A program made the translations under genes and the position numbers. Positions 53,819 to 62,826 of a stretch of DNA of 64,000 bases are shown here, piece by piece; within the stretch, counting starts at the first letter, position 1, and every line of letters starts with the position of its first letter. The notes below the pieces were generated by a model that worked only from the letters and a program-made list of their open reading frames with translations, ran no database searches and was not told the origin of the DNA. The DNA is from Roseinatronobacter monicus (GTDB lineage Bacteria > Pseudomonadota > Alphaproteobacteria > Rhodobacterales > Rhodobacteraceae), in the NCBI RefSeq assembly GCF_006716865.1, contig NZ_VFPT01000005.1, positions 1-64,000 of the forward strand, given 5' to 3'.

Positions 53819-55018
53819 ATGGATGATAGAAACACAGGCTACACGCAAGGAATAGGCTCATCAGACATAGGAGCGTTCGCGGACAGCCTGGCCGAGTCGC
53901 TTGATCGGCAGATGAAGGTTGCCTACGAGCCTGAAGAACGCAAAACGTTGCGCCGATTCAGCTCCACTGAAGTTGCCGAGCTCCTGCGTGTTAGCACGTC
54001 CAACCTGCGGAATCGCCACAAGGACGGCAGCTTCCCTGAAGTTCATACTGACGGTCGCGGTCACAGGTTCTACACGGCCGAGGAAGTCGAAGAACTTCGC
54101 AACATTTTGGCGCGGACAGGCAAAAACGCTGACGCATATCGACCCGGTCGCCGACAAGGCGACCGCCTTCAGGTCATATCGGTCGTAAATTTCAAGGGCG
54201 GCAGCTCGAAGACAACTGCGACGATTCACCTGGCACACCGCTATGCCCTCCGCGGTTACCGTGTGCTCGTGCTGGATCTCGACCCTCAGGCCAGTTTGAC
54301 AACCTTTTTCGGTTTCCGGCCTGAGCTTGAATTTGCCGACGGCGGCACGATCTATGACGCCTTAAGATACGAGGGTCAGGTGCCACTCTCGGAGGTAATC
54401 CAGAAGACATACTTCCATAAGCTCGACATGGCCCCGGCCGGCTTGATGTTATCCGAATACGAGACCGAGACAGCGAACGCTCTCGCGCGTCGTGTTCAGC
54501 CGATTTTCGCGGAACGTCTCGCTTTGGCCTTGGAAGAGGTCGATTCCGACTACGACATCGTGTTAATCGATTGCCCTCCCCAGTTGGGCTTCCTGACATT
54601 GACGGCATTGGCAGCGTCGACTGGCCTGCTGGTAACGGTCGTTCCCGGCATGCTTGACATCGCGTCAATGAGCCAATTTCTCAAACTTGCTTCGGAAACG
54701 GTCAAAGCCGTCGAAGAGGCGATCGGACGGCAAGTTACTTGGGACTTCGTGAAGTTCCTGATCACACGCTACGAGCCATCGGACGGTCCACAGACGCAAA
54801 TGGCTGCGTACCTACGTTCGATCCTCGCAGGCCAAGTCATGACTGAGCCGATGCTGAAATCGACAGCCATATCTGACGCGGGCATGACGCAGCAAACTAT
54901 CTACGAGGTAGATCCAGGCCAGCTTATTCGGAAGACGATTGATCGGGCTTTGACCAGCGTGAACAGCGTTGCTGATGAGCTTGAACAAACAATCCAAATG
55001 GCATGGGGGCGTCGCTGA
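53819..55018 (+). CDS. repA: Plasmid partition ATPase RepA (ParA family)
   Basis: 399 residues. The N-terminal helix-turn-helix (FSSTEVAELLRVSTSNLRNR, near residues 46-65) is typical of RepA, which represses its operon. The deviant Walker A is VNFKGGSSKTT (near residues 122-132; the usual GKTT reads SKTT), with DLDPQASLTTFFG and LIDCPPQLG. The length is that of the family. It overlaps repB by one base (TGATG). Confidence 0.93.
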   Translation: MDDRNTGYTQGIGSSDIGAFADSLAESLDRQMKVAYEPEERKTLRRFSSTEVAELLRVSTSNLRNRHKDGSFPEVHTDGRGHRFYTAEEVEELRNILARTGKNADAYRPGRRQGDRLQVISVVNFKGGSSKTTATIHLAHRYALRGYRVLVLDLDPQASLTTFFGFRPELEFADGGTIYDALRYEGQVPLSEVIQKTYFHKLDMAPAGLMLSEYETETANALARRVQPIFAERLALALEEVDSDYDIVLIDCPPQLGFLTLTALAASTGLLVTVVPGMLDIASMSQFLKLASETVKAVEEAIGRQVTWDFVKFLITRYEPSDGPQTQMAAYLRSILAGQVMTEPMLKSTAISDAGMTQQTIYEVDPGQLIRKTIDRALTSVNSVADELEQTIQMAWGRR

Positions 55019-55986
55019 TGGGCAGAAATATCTTCAACCAGCCGCCGAAAAATGCCGACCAGCCAGCCGCCCCCTCGCCTGCCCCGGTTAAGTCCACGAA
55101 GCTGCCCGGCTCAGTTGGCGGGTTGCGGGATTCTCTGCGGGAGATCACGGCCAACTCCATCCGAGACATAGAGCCCGACCGGATCGACATGGATGGTCTT
55201 CGCGACCGCCTGATCCTGGAAGATGAAAGCATCGATGAACTTGCCGAGAGCATTCTCAAGCATGGTCAGCAGGTGCCGATCATGGTCCGCCCGTCGGATC
55301 AACCTGATCGATACCGTATTGTCTACGGTCGTCGCAGGCTTGCGGCAATTCGCAAAACTGGTGGCACAGTCAAGGCAATCGTTCGAACGCTCGATGACGA
55401 TGCTTCGCTCATTGCCCAAGGCCAGGAAAACAACCTGCGCCTAGACCCTTCATTCATCGAGAAATCTCTGTTCATCAAAGAGATGCAGGAAGCGGGATAC
55501 AAGCCCGGCGTGATACAGGACGCCTTGGGACTAACGCGGCAGGGTGTATCGAACCATCGCGTTGTCATCGAGCAGCTTCCCGAAGAACTTGTGCGACTTA
55601 TCGGTCCAGCTCATGGCGTCGGTCGGCGGCAATGGAGTAATCTGGCTACACTTTCATCGAAGGTGCCCGTTTTCGACATTGCGCGCGAGACACTGAACGG
55701 CCTTCCCGAAGCCACATCGAGCGCTGACAAGTTTCAGGCTGTCTACGCAGCGTGTTCCAGCAAGACGCGCCGCGCATCGAATATGAGCGGCGGCCGAAAA
55801 ACGACAGCAGTCAAGGACGAGAGCGGTCGCCCTGTCGGCCACCTTTCGGTCGACGGCAAGTCAATCGCCATCAAGATCATTCGCAAGGACAACCCGGAAT
55901 TCGGCAACTGGCTCGAAGAGCGCGCAGAATCCACGCTGCGGCAGCTTTTTGAACAGTGGCAGGATGAGAGAGGTTCGGGGTCCTGA
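55018..55986 (+). CDS. repB: Plasmid partition protein RepB (ParB family)
   Basis: 322 residues. The ParB N-terminal nuclease-like fold (IDELAESILKHGQQVPIMVR, YRIVYGRRRLAAIR), then the helix-turn-helix (GVIQDALGLTRQGVSNHRVV) that binds the centromere. ATG at 55018 overlaps the repA stop; the ATG at 55003 is less likely. The two 16-bp palindromes at 56835 and 57284 are probable binding sites. Confidence 0.93.
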   Translation: MGRNIFNQPPKNADQPAAPSPAPVKSTKLPGSVGGLRDSLREITANSIRDIEPDRIDMDGLRDRLILEDESIDELAESILKHGQQVPIMVRPSDQPDRYRIVYGRRRLAAIRKTGGTVKAIVRTLDDDASLIAQGQENNLRLDPSFIEKSLFIKEMQEAGYKPGVIQDALGLTRQGVSNHRVVIEQLPEELVRLIGPAHGVGRRQWSNLATLSSKVPVFDIARETLNGLPEATSSADKFQAVYAACSSKTRRASNMSGGRKTTAVKDESGRPVGHLSVDGKSIAIKIIRKDNPEFGNWLEERAESTLRQLFEQWQDERGSGS

Positions 55987-56226
55987 TCCCCGGACACAAC
56001 CATAACCACGAGCAGAGGAGAAAGGCGAAGACCAGAAAGAAAAGAGCCCCCCAAGGTTTCCCCCGGAGAGCCCTCATCATCTGATTAGCACCTATGATGT
56101 AGCAACCTCCGTCATACCGGTCAAGAGTCACCGATTCGGTGGATGACTTTTTATTGCCTTTTCTTGCATAAAGTCGCGGGAAGAGCCGGGGAAGTTGTGG
56201 GCCGTAACGGTCTTTGTGCAGCAAAC
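55987..56226 (-). ncRNA. Probable site of the repBC antisense RNA (ctRNA)
   Basis: 240 bases between repB and repC. In RepABC plasmids this interval encodes a small antisense RNA that blocks RepC synthesis. The interval length and the attenuator-like hairpin at 56127 fit. I could not place the antisense promoter or its terminator by eye, so the exact RNA is not defined. Confidence 0.4.
56127..56152 (+). terminator. Attenuator-like hairpin in the repC leader
   Basis: GTCACCG-ATT-CGGTGGATGAC followed by five T. The outer GTCA/TGAC and inner CCG/CGG pair with a small bulge; alternatively CACCG/CGGTG pair. It lies 75 bases before the repC ATG, where RepABC plasmids have an RNA switch controlled by ctRNA. 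Confidence 0.5.
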
Positions 56227-57282
56227 ATGGCATTCACAAAACTTTCCATCCAATCCGCAGAGGCAGGCATAGGCACTGCTGCTGCTTCCACCCCTGAAAC
56301 CGACATCTGGGTAATCTTCCGCGCACTCAGGGACACGCGCAGCCTTTTCGGGCTCCGGCCCGGGCATGTCCAGACACTTCAGGCGATGCTCAGCTTTCTC
56401 AGGCCGGGGCATGGTGATACGGTATTCGCGTCCAACACCGAGATCTGCCGCCGCATTGGCGGGGTGGATGAGCGGACACTGCGTAGACATATTGATCGCT
56501 TTGTAGAACTCGGCTTCATGAAACGCCACGACAGCCCGAATCGCAAACGGTACCGGGTTAAGTCATCAGATGGGCTTACGATCAGCTACGGAATATCACT
56601 CAGTCCGCTGCTAGAGCGCGCGAAGGAGTTGCTTGCCGCAGCGCAGGAGATGGAGAACGCCCGCCGTGACCGGATATTCTTGCGAAAGCAAATCCTGACC
56701 AAACTCGATCAGCTCGAAGAAGTTGACCCAGAGAACGCATTCGCGCGTGAAGTGCGTCGCGTGCTGCGGCGGAAAATCTCGATCGCCGAGTATCACGCGC
56801 TGCTGGATGGGATCGCTGGCCATTGTGAAGACATGTCCACCGCGGTGGACGCACCAGATACACTGCAATTGCCCGCCAATGACGGGCAAAATGTCCGGCA
56901 CCATTCTAAGTCTGAAAAAGAACAAAAAGATTTAGAACTTACAAACGACCGCGCAGCAACAACACTGCAAATCTTGACGACAATTTGTGACCAAGCCCTG
57001 TCGTTTACCACCACCTCACTTAGAACCTGGTCCGACGTCGAGAACCACGCCCGAACACTGGCTCCGATGATGGGTATCCACACAACCACATTCGAAAGAG
57101 CCGCTAGGACGATAGGCCCAGAGAAAGCTTCTTGCGCAATCTTCATAATCCTTCAGCTCGGCAACCGTATCAAAGACTTTGGAGCGTACTTCCACAGTAT
57201 TACGCTAGGTCGCAGGGAAAGTAGCTTTAATCCAACCCTTCTGCTGGAAAGGCTTTCTCGTGTGGAGACTGCATGTGCATGA
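56227..57282 (+). CDS. repC: Plasmid replication initiator RepC
   Basis: 351 residues. Typical RepC features: WVIFRALRDTRSLFGLRPGH, TVFASNTEICRRIGGVDERT, LRRHIDRFVELGFMKRHDSP and GISLSPLLERA. It is slightly shorter than the roughly 400-residue norm. ATG at 56227 is chosen; the frame extends upstream to 56143 only by a TTG. RepC binds the origin, which in this family usually lies inside repC. One copy of the palindrome GTCCACCGCGGTGGAC lies within the gene at 56835. Confidence 0.92.
   Translation: MAFTKLSIQSAEAGIGTAAASTPETDIWVIFRALRDTRSLFGLRPGHVQTLQAMLSFLRPGHGDTVFASNTEICRRIGGVDERTLRRHIDRFVELGFMKRHDSPNRKRYRVKSSDGLTISYGISLSPLLERAKELLAAAQEMENARRDRIFLRKQILTKLDQLEEVDPENAFAREVRRVLRRKISIAEYHALLDGIAGHCEDMSTAVDAPDTLQLPANDGQNVRHHSKSEKEQKDLELTNDRAATTLQILTTICDQALSFTTTSLRTWSDVENHARTLAPMMGIHTTTFERAARTIGPEKASCAIFIILQLGNRIKDFGAYFHSITLGRRESSFNPTLLLERLSRVETACA
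56835..56850. repeat. 16-bp palindrome GTCCACCGCGGTGGAC, copy 1 (inside repC)
   Basis: Perfectly self-complementary. An identical copy lies at 57284..57299. In repC it encodes part of MSTAVD. Identical palindromes near repC are the known form of RepB-binding parS sites in roseobacter RepABC plasmids. Confidence 0.8.
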
Positions 57283-57283
57283 C

Positions 57284-57299
57284 GTCCACCGCGGTGGAC
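57284..57299. repeat. 16-bp palindrome GTCCACCGCGGTGGAC, copy 2 (after repC)
   Basis: The second exact copy begins one base after the repC stop. Spacing between the copies is 449 bases. It is probably a parS partition site bound by RepB. Confidence 0.82.
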
Positions 57300-57388
57300 A
57301 TGCTGAGAGGAAGAGAAGGGCTGTGGAGGGTTTGACGGGAAGTGAGATCGGGAGAGTGGCTTCCGGCGCCCGTTGTGGAGATGAACTG

Positions 57389-59592
57389 ATGGCGAAATCC
57401 GCTCAGAAATTACCCTGTCCGCATCCAAGGACATCCCCTTCGACAAGCTCATGCTGAGCCAGTCCAATGTGCGGCGCATCAAGGCCGGTGTGTCTGTCGA
57501 GGAACTGGCCGAGGATATCGCGCGGCGCGGATTGCTGCAGGGCTTGAGCGTGCGGGCGGTGCTGAATGACGATGGCACTGAGACCGGCATGTATGAAATC
57601 CCCGCAGGCGGTCGGCGGTTTCAGGCGCTGGCTTTGCTGGTGAAGCAGAAGCGCCTGGCCAGGACAGCGCCCATTCCCTGCATCCTGCGCGAGGCTGGGT
57701 CTGACATTCTGGCGGAAGATGATTCACTGGCCGAGAATATGCAGCGCGTCGCTGTTCATCCGCTCGACCAGTTCCGCGCCTTTGTCATGCTGCGCGAGAA
57801 GGGGCAAGGTGATGAAGCGATTGCCGCGGCCTTCTTTGTCACGCCGCAAGTGGTGAAGCAGCGGCTGAAGCTGGCCTCTGTGGCCCCTGCCCTTCTGGAT
57901 GTCTATGCCGAAGATGGCATGACCCTCGAGCAGCTCATGGCCTTTACCGTCAATCCCGATCACGCCCGCCAGATGCAGGTCTGGGATGTGATCTCATCCT
58001 CGTGGAACAAAGAGCCGTTTCAGATCCGGCGGATGCTGACGGAAACCTCGGTCCGCGCCACGGATCGGCGTGCCGTGTTTGTCGGGGCTGAGGCTTATGA
58101 AGCCGCAGGCGGCACGGTTCTGCGCGATCTGTTTCAGGGCGATGATGGCGGCTGGCTTGAAGATGTCGCGCTGCTCGATCGTCTTGTCGCGGATCGGCTG
58201 CAGGCTGAGGCCGAAGCGATTTCTTCCGAGGGCTGGAAGTGGATCGAGGTCGCGCTCGACTTGCCCTACGGTTACAGCCACGGCCTGCGGCGGTTGTCCG
58301 GTGATCCGGCGCCACTGAGCGATGAGGAGGGCACGTCCCATGCTGCGCTGCTGGCTGAGTATCGCGCGCTTGAGGGTGAGTATGCCGGTCAGGATGAAAT
58401 CCCCGAAGAGGTTGATGCCAGGCTGGGGGAACTCGAGCAAGCCATGGAAGCCATCGAGGCGCGGCCGCTGATTTTCGATCCGGACGAGGTCACGCGGGCA
58501 GGGGCCTTTGTGACCCTTGACCGTTCGGGGCAGCTGTCAGTTTACCGTGGCTATGTCCGCCCAGAGGATGAGCCGCGCGCAGAGACCGCGGTCCAGGATG
58601 GCAGCGAGGCTGGAGCTGTGCAGATGGGGCAGGGGGGTGATGTCGGGCTTTCAGCCTTGGGTCACGTTGACAGTGATGCCAATGCCCATGTCGGGACCAT
58701 CATCACATCGGGCGGGCATCCGCTCGGGGCTGGTCTGCCGGAGGACGAGGATGATGGTGCCCTGAAGCCTTTGCCCGAGCGGCTGGTTCAGGAATTGACT
58801 GCACATCGCACCTTGGCTTTGCGCGAGGCCCTTGGCCGGTCTCCCGATGTTGCACTCACGCTGCTCTTGATGAAGCTGGTGGGTGACACGTTCCACAGCG
58901 CGGGGGCGGCGTCGGGCGGTTGTCTTGAGGCCTCGGTCCGGCAGGTCTACTTGCCTGCGCAGGCGCCGGATCTGAAAGACAGTGCCGTGGCCATCGCTGT
59001 CGATGACCGACATGCGGCCTGGGAAGCGGATCTGCCCCTTGGCGATGACGCTGTCCTCTGGGACTATCTGACTGTGCTCGACCAGGGCAGCCGCCTGTTG
59101 CTGCTGGCACATTGCCTCAGCTTCGGCGTCAATGCCCTCCATGAAAAGGTCAATCCGTATGGCGCGGGCATTTCGGCCTCTGGCCTGACCCGGCGCATAG
59201 CGCAGGCCGATCGGCTGGCCCAGGCTGTCGATCTCGACATGGTCGTGGCAGGCTGGGAGCCCACGTTCGACACCTATCTCAACCGTGTGCCCAAGGCGCG
59301 CATTCTGGAAGCCGTGCGCGAGGCGAAAGGGGAGGGGACAGCCCAGCTTCTGGATCACCTCAAGAAGGGCGAAATGGCGACCGAGGCCGAGCGGCTGCTC
59401 AAAGGCTCCGGCTGGTTGCCCGAGGCCCTGCGCCGCGCTGATCTGGCAGCACTGGACGGCGAGGATCGTGTGGAAGGGCAGGGGGCCGATAGTGGCTCTG
59501 AAGCCTTGGAAAATGTCAGTGATGCTGACCTTCCGGCTTTCCTGACCGATGATCTGCCGCCTGCTGCCGAGGCCATGATGGCTGCCGAATAG
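57389..59592 (+). CDS. Large ParB-like plasmid protein, possibly with a 1-base frameshift at the N-terminus
   Basis: The main frame from ATG 57451 encodes 713 residues: ParB/Spo0J-like nuclease-like fold (VSVEELAEDIARRGLLQGLS, YEIPAGGRRFQALALL, AENMQRVAVHPLDQFRAF), a helix-turn-helix (AAAFFVTPQVVKQRLKLA) and a long C-terminal part special to rhodobacterial plasmids. The bases before 57451 also encode a fitting N-terminus (ITLSASKDIPFDKL) without a start in that frame. ATG 57389 encodes MAKSAQK in the -1 frame. One extra A at 57407-57410 would join both into MAKSAQK-ITLSASKDI. Either a real one-base deletion or a sequencing error is likely. Confidence 0.8.
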
Positions 59593-59604
59593 GCAAAGCC
59601 ACCC

Positions 59605-59626
59605 GAGGGCGGGGAAACCCGCCCTC
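59605..59626 (+). terminator. Stem-loop after the ParB-like gene
   Basis: GAGGGCGGG-GAAA-CCCGCCCTC, a perfect 9-bp stem with a stable GNRA-type loop. It is followed by ACTTCCCTTT, a weak T-run. It probably ends or processes the transcript. Confidence 0.65.
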
Positions 59627-59691
59627 ACTTCCCTTTATCGTAACAACATTAACAGGATGCGGTGCAATGCTCGCATCCGGGATGAGGAACC

Positions 59692-60162
59692 ATGTCTGCA
59701 ACAACCATTCTCAACACAGCCCCCCTGGGGGCGCTGATCCGCTATACCGACCACACCCCCAAACCACCTGCGCGCTTCACGCGCAAGCTCGCGGCCTGGG
59801 AGCGCTCCAACGGTGTCGGACGTCTGGTCAAGAAAGAACCGCCCCGCGTCTACGCGACCTGGACTGCGCCGGCGAGTTTCACACTGCATGAGGGGAATTT
59901 CGCCTCGGACGGGGTGATCCTTGTCACCATCATGCGCAGCCATTCGGCTGAGAGCCAGCTTACATTCGAAGTGGCCGAGGAGCCCAAGCCGGGGCAGGTG
60001 CGCGTGCTCCTGGATTTCGGTGGCAACACGGAACTGCTGCATCTGGCGCAATCTGTCACCGCAGCCGATCTGTGGATCGCCAAGGAAGGCTACAGCAATG
60101 CCCGCCTCGAGATTGTCGGCGAGGACAGCGATGGGGCAGGGGGCGTGGATCGCGCCGCCTGA
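59692..60162 (+). CDS. Conserved plasmid backbone protein of unknown function
   Basis: 156 residues, no signal peptide. The N-terminal basic part (TPKPPARFTRKLAAWERSNG) is followed by a predicted beta-rich region (QVRVLLDFGGNTELLHLAQS). I recognise it only as a protein often found after ParB-like genes on rhodobacterial plasmids. Its function is not known. The acidic C-terminus ends in GAGGVDRAA. Confidence 0.65.
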   Translation: MSATTILNTAPLGALIRYTDHTPKPPARFTRKLAAWERSNGVGRLVKKEPPRVYATWTAPASFTLHEGNFASDGVILVTIMRSHSAESQLTFEVAEEPKPGQVRVLLDFGGNTELLHLAQSVTAADLWIAKEGYSNARLEIVGEDSDGAGGVDRAA

Positions 60163-60569
60163 GACGTTCGAAAAACGGGGGGGGGTCCGCAGGTGCGGGC
60201 CTCTCCCACAAGATAACCTGTCGCAACGGCTCACAGGCAAACGCGCGCCCGAGGCGCCATCCCCAAGGAAGACATCCGCAACCATATCAGGTCAGCAAGG
60301 CTGGCGAAAACCCATGCATCTTCGGGACAAAAGGCTCCTGCCGTCAAGGCACCATCCCCCGCTCGCCATGCCCTTCCTTGGCCCAAATTCTGGCATCGAG
60401 ATCAACCCGCAAGGGGTCGGACTACGGGCATGCCCGTGCCGCCGGGTGGATTCGGCCCCGTTTGAAGAGGGGGGCCGAACGCACCCGGTGATGTCAGCCA
60501 GTCTTTGGCCCTGCGGGGTCCTGTCGTGCGGGGGATGGTCCCTCGCCTCCAAAGACAGGAGCCAAAAAA
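60163..60569. other. 407-base stretch without a recognised gene
   Basis: It begins with a run of eight G at 60176. The short ORFs here have no family features. No repeats or RNA genes are recognised. It leads into the small gene at 60570. Confidence 0.5.
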
Positions 60570-60734
60570 ATGTCCCGCAAAGATGCATACGCCTTCGCCA
60601 CTTCCCTCGCCGCCACGCTGATGGTCTCGATCGTCGTCTTCCAAGCAGGGGATGGCACCTATGGCGCGGTCCCCGCCGATGACATCGACGGCGACGAGGT
60701 CGCTCTCGTGGAAGAGATCAACCCGTGGGAGTAA
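60570..60734 (+). CDS. Small membrane or secreted protein
   Basis: 54 residues beginning MSRKDAYAFATSLAATLMVS. AGGAG eight bases upstream supports the ATG. Positive N-terminus, one hydrophobic segment (FATSLAATLMVSIVVF, residues 9-24), then a very acidic tail (DDIDGDEVALVEE). It could be a small inner-membrane protein or have a cleaved signal. No family recognised. Its stop lies in the loop of the terminator. Confidence 0.6.
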   Translation: MSRKDAYAFATSLAATLMVSIVVFQAGDGTYGAVPADDIDGDEVALVEEINPWE

Positions 60735-60746
60735 TTCCCACGGGTT
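60720..60746 (+). terminator. Rho-independent terminator overlapping the small gene's stop
   Basis: AACCCGTGGGA-GTAAT-TCCCACGGGTT, a perfect 11-bp stem whose final TT continues in TTG. The TAA stop of the small gene (60732-60734) lies in the 5-nt loop and the last four codons form the left arm, so gene and terminator share sequence. Confidence 0.75.
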
Positions 60747-61105
60747 TTGCGAAAGCCCCGGGCATGGCGCATGGCGCCCCCGGGCCCATCGCCGTCCCGC
60801 GCCAAAACGCGGGCGCGACATAAGGGGCCAATGTGATTGGCCTGCGATCCATACGCCGACTTGACCGCCGCACGTCAACAAAACAGAGCGCGCCGTTTCG
60901 GCTGCGCGCCAAAAGCGGCCGGTCGATCTGATCGCGCGCGGCTTGTTGCAGCGACTCGAGCAGGGATGCGCGATCCGCCCATGCCCTGCTGGGCCGACGA
61001 CGTGCCCGGCCCATACCTGCCGTACGGCCTGTCACCCTGCTGCGCGGCAGCATTCGTCAAAGCGGCCGTAAGGGCATAGCACAGCGATATCCTAACAGCC
61101 CTGGG

Positions 61106-61338
61106 GTGTTGTTGCAGAATGGCGGCTTGAGGGGTGACTTCCCCTTCCCCCTTCAGGTTCAGGTCACGCGGTCGATCTCGGCGGTGCCGAGGGCATTAAA
61201 GCTGTGCGTAAGGGCAACGCGGATGTGGATGTTGGCGGTCTGGCGGCCAGGGTCTCTCGCGGTGATGCGCTCGCCGAAGGATTTCAGGCAGCGCGTCTTA
61301 GCTTCGGCGCGACTTCGGACGTGATATCCGGACCACCT
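61106..61338 (-). pseudogene. IS5-type transposase C-terminal remnant with one IS end
   Basis: The minus frame 61338 to 61164 encodes RWSGYHVRSRAEAKTRCLKS, then NALGTAEIDRVT and a stop, the C-terminus of an IS5/IS1182-like transposase different from the three intact-type copies. An IS end-like GTGTTGTTGCAGAATGGCGG lies at 61106. The rest is lost. The preceding 60747..61105 shows no gene. Confidence 0.65.
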
Positions 61339-61447
61339 CTATCTGATCCGCTGGGGTCTTGCCTGAAACCCAAGGAAATGCTTAACTGTGCTGGGTATTC
61401 TTGTGCTGAAAGGGCCTGCTGTGACCTACCAGAAGGTTAACACTGAG

Positions 61448-61780
61448 ATGGTGAACGACCGGGCGAAGCTTTTGATGCATCGCCTGGTGGCTCGTCGTAT
61501 CTCGCAGCAGCCCGAGCTGATCGAGACGGTCAAGCGTACGCTGTCGACAGGCCCTCGCTCCTTGAGCAGCAGCCAGGAGTGGCTGGAGATCCTGGATCGT
61601 ACGCCGGAAGAGGTCCGTAAGATGATCACGTCCCGGTCGTCCCAAATGACCCGCCTCCGCGTCAGCTCTCCCTTCTTCTCCGTTGCTGACCTCAAGGATC
61701 CGACGATCCGCAAGAGAGTCTGGAAGATCGCGAAGAAGGGAAAGACCCCGAAGATGCGGACACCGGTCTACGGTGAGTGA
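61448..61780 (+). CDS. Possible antitoxin-like partner of the nucleotidyltransferase
   Basis: 110 residues from ATG 61448; GTG 61421 is an alternative. Basic and helical (RAKLLMHRLVARRISQQPEL, EWLEILDRTPEEVRKMITSR), with a Lys-rich C-terminus (KIAKKGKTPKMRTP). Not assigned to a family. Its end overlaps the next gene by 8 bases, so the two are coupled. Confidence 0.55.
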   Translation: MVNDRAKLLMHRLVARRISQQPELIETVKRTLSTGPRSLSSSQEWLEILDRTPEEVRKMITSRSSQMTRLRVSSPFFSVADLKDPTIRKRVWKIAKKGKTPKMRTPVYGE

Positions 61781-62342
61781 AGTCCGCACGATCGAAGATC
61801 TCGAGCGCGCTGTTCGCGCGCTCGCGACTCTTTTTCGCACTGACGCTGTCGTGATCATCGGCAGCCAGTCTGTCCTTCTCGAATGGCCTGACGCTCCCGT
61901 ATTAATGCGGACCTCCGGTGAGATTGATGCTTACCCGATCAACTGGCTAGGATGGGAGCAGGACCACCCTGGCGATGAGGCTTCGGAAGAGATCAACGCG
62001 CTTTTCGGTTGGGGATCGATGTTTCACGAGGCCCATGGCTTCTACATCGACGGTGTAGACGCCAACACTGCCACTCTGCCGCCAGGATGGCAGGATCGCG
62101 TCATCCACCTCGCTGTTCAGCTGGATGGTGCCACAGTGACCGCAATCGCCCCCTCCCCCGAGGATCTCGTCGTCTCGAAGCTGGCCCGCCTCGATGAGAA
62201 GGATATCGCCTATATCCAGGAGCGGCATCGATTCCGGCCATTGGACATCGAAACAGTTGCGGATCGTTTGGCCGCAACGGAGATAGATGATGCAACGCGA
62301 AAATCCGCATTAGCCTTCCTGTCGTCCCTGGCGGAAGTTTGA
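61773..62342 (+). CDS. Nucleotidyltransferase-fold protein (DUF6036-like)
   Basis: 189 residues from GTG 61773. VVIIGSQSVLLEW and SGEIDAYPIN have the spacing of a minimal nucleotidyltransferase active site (G-S and a following acidic residue); SPEDLVVSKLARLDEKDIAYI matches DUF6036/AbiEii-type toxins. Such proteins act as toxins in toxin-antitoxin or abortive-infection modules by adding nucleotides to RNA targets. Pairing with the upstream small gene supports that but does not prove it. Confidence 0.7.
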   Translation: MSEVRTIEDLERAVRALATLFRTDAVVIIGSQSVLLEWPDAPVLMRTSGEIDAYPINWLGWEQDHPGDEASEEINALFGWGSMFHEAHGFYIDGVDANTATLPPGWQDRVIHLAVQLDGATVTAIAPSPEDLVVSKLARLDEKDIAYIQERHRFRPLDIETVADRLAATEIDDATRKSALAFLSSLAEV

Positions 62343-62579
62343 CCACCACCTCTCGAGATCGTCCATCTCTTTCTCGATCTTCGGCAGCAGCCTGCTCAAC
62401 TCGCGGCTATGTGGGCCCTCCCCCTTCGTGCACCAGGATCCATCAACGCCTCGAAAGACGTCACCGGTGATCACGCCCTTCAGAGCTGCTGCAATGACCG
62501 GACGGTCGCGATCGAGCATCTGTTCGCAGAGACGGATCGCCTCAGCGTGGGTGGGATCGCTGAAGTCATCATTCGTCAT
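62310..62579 (-). CDS. Unknown small protein
   Basis: 89 residues from ATG 62579 with GAGGAG upstream. Helical and charged (RLCEQMLDRDRPVIAAALKG, KIEKEMDDLERWWSNFRQG). Its 3' end overlaps the convergent nucleotidyltransferase gene by 33 bases. Not recognised. Confidence 0.5.
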   Translation of the reverse strand: MTNDDFSDPTHAEAIRLCEQMLDRDRPVIAAALKGVITGDVFRGVDGSWCTKGEGPHSRELSRLLPKIEKEMDDLERWWSNFRQGRQEG

Positions 62580-62826
62580 CGTAAGCTCCTCAGCCGCCGC
62601 CAGAATTTCAAAGGTCTCTCCGTATTTGTCGATGACCTTCCTGGTGGCCAAAATCATCCTGTGAAAGCCCAATTATCGCTGCGACGCGCCCGAACGGCTG
62701 CTATCTCAGATTGCTGAGAATGCAGTGCTGCACGTCCGAAAGTCAGCTCTCCGCCCTTCGCGTCACCCGACACATGCTGCACCAAGTGGGACAGTTCATA
62801 ATGAGGCTTGCCTGCCTTTTCCCGGG

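Noticed and set aside
58651..59628. 325-codon ORF on the minus strand
   Set aside because: It lies opposite the ParB-like gene; high-GC third positions open long false frames here.
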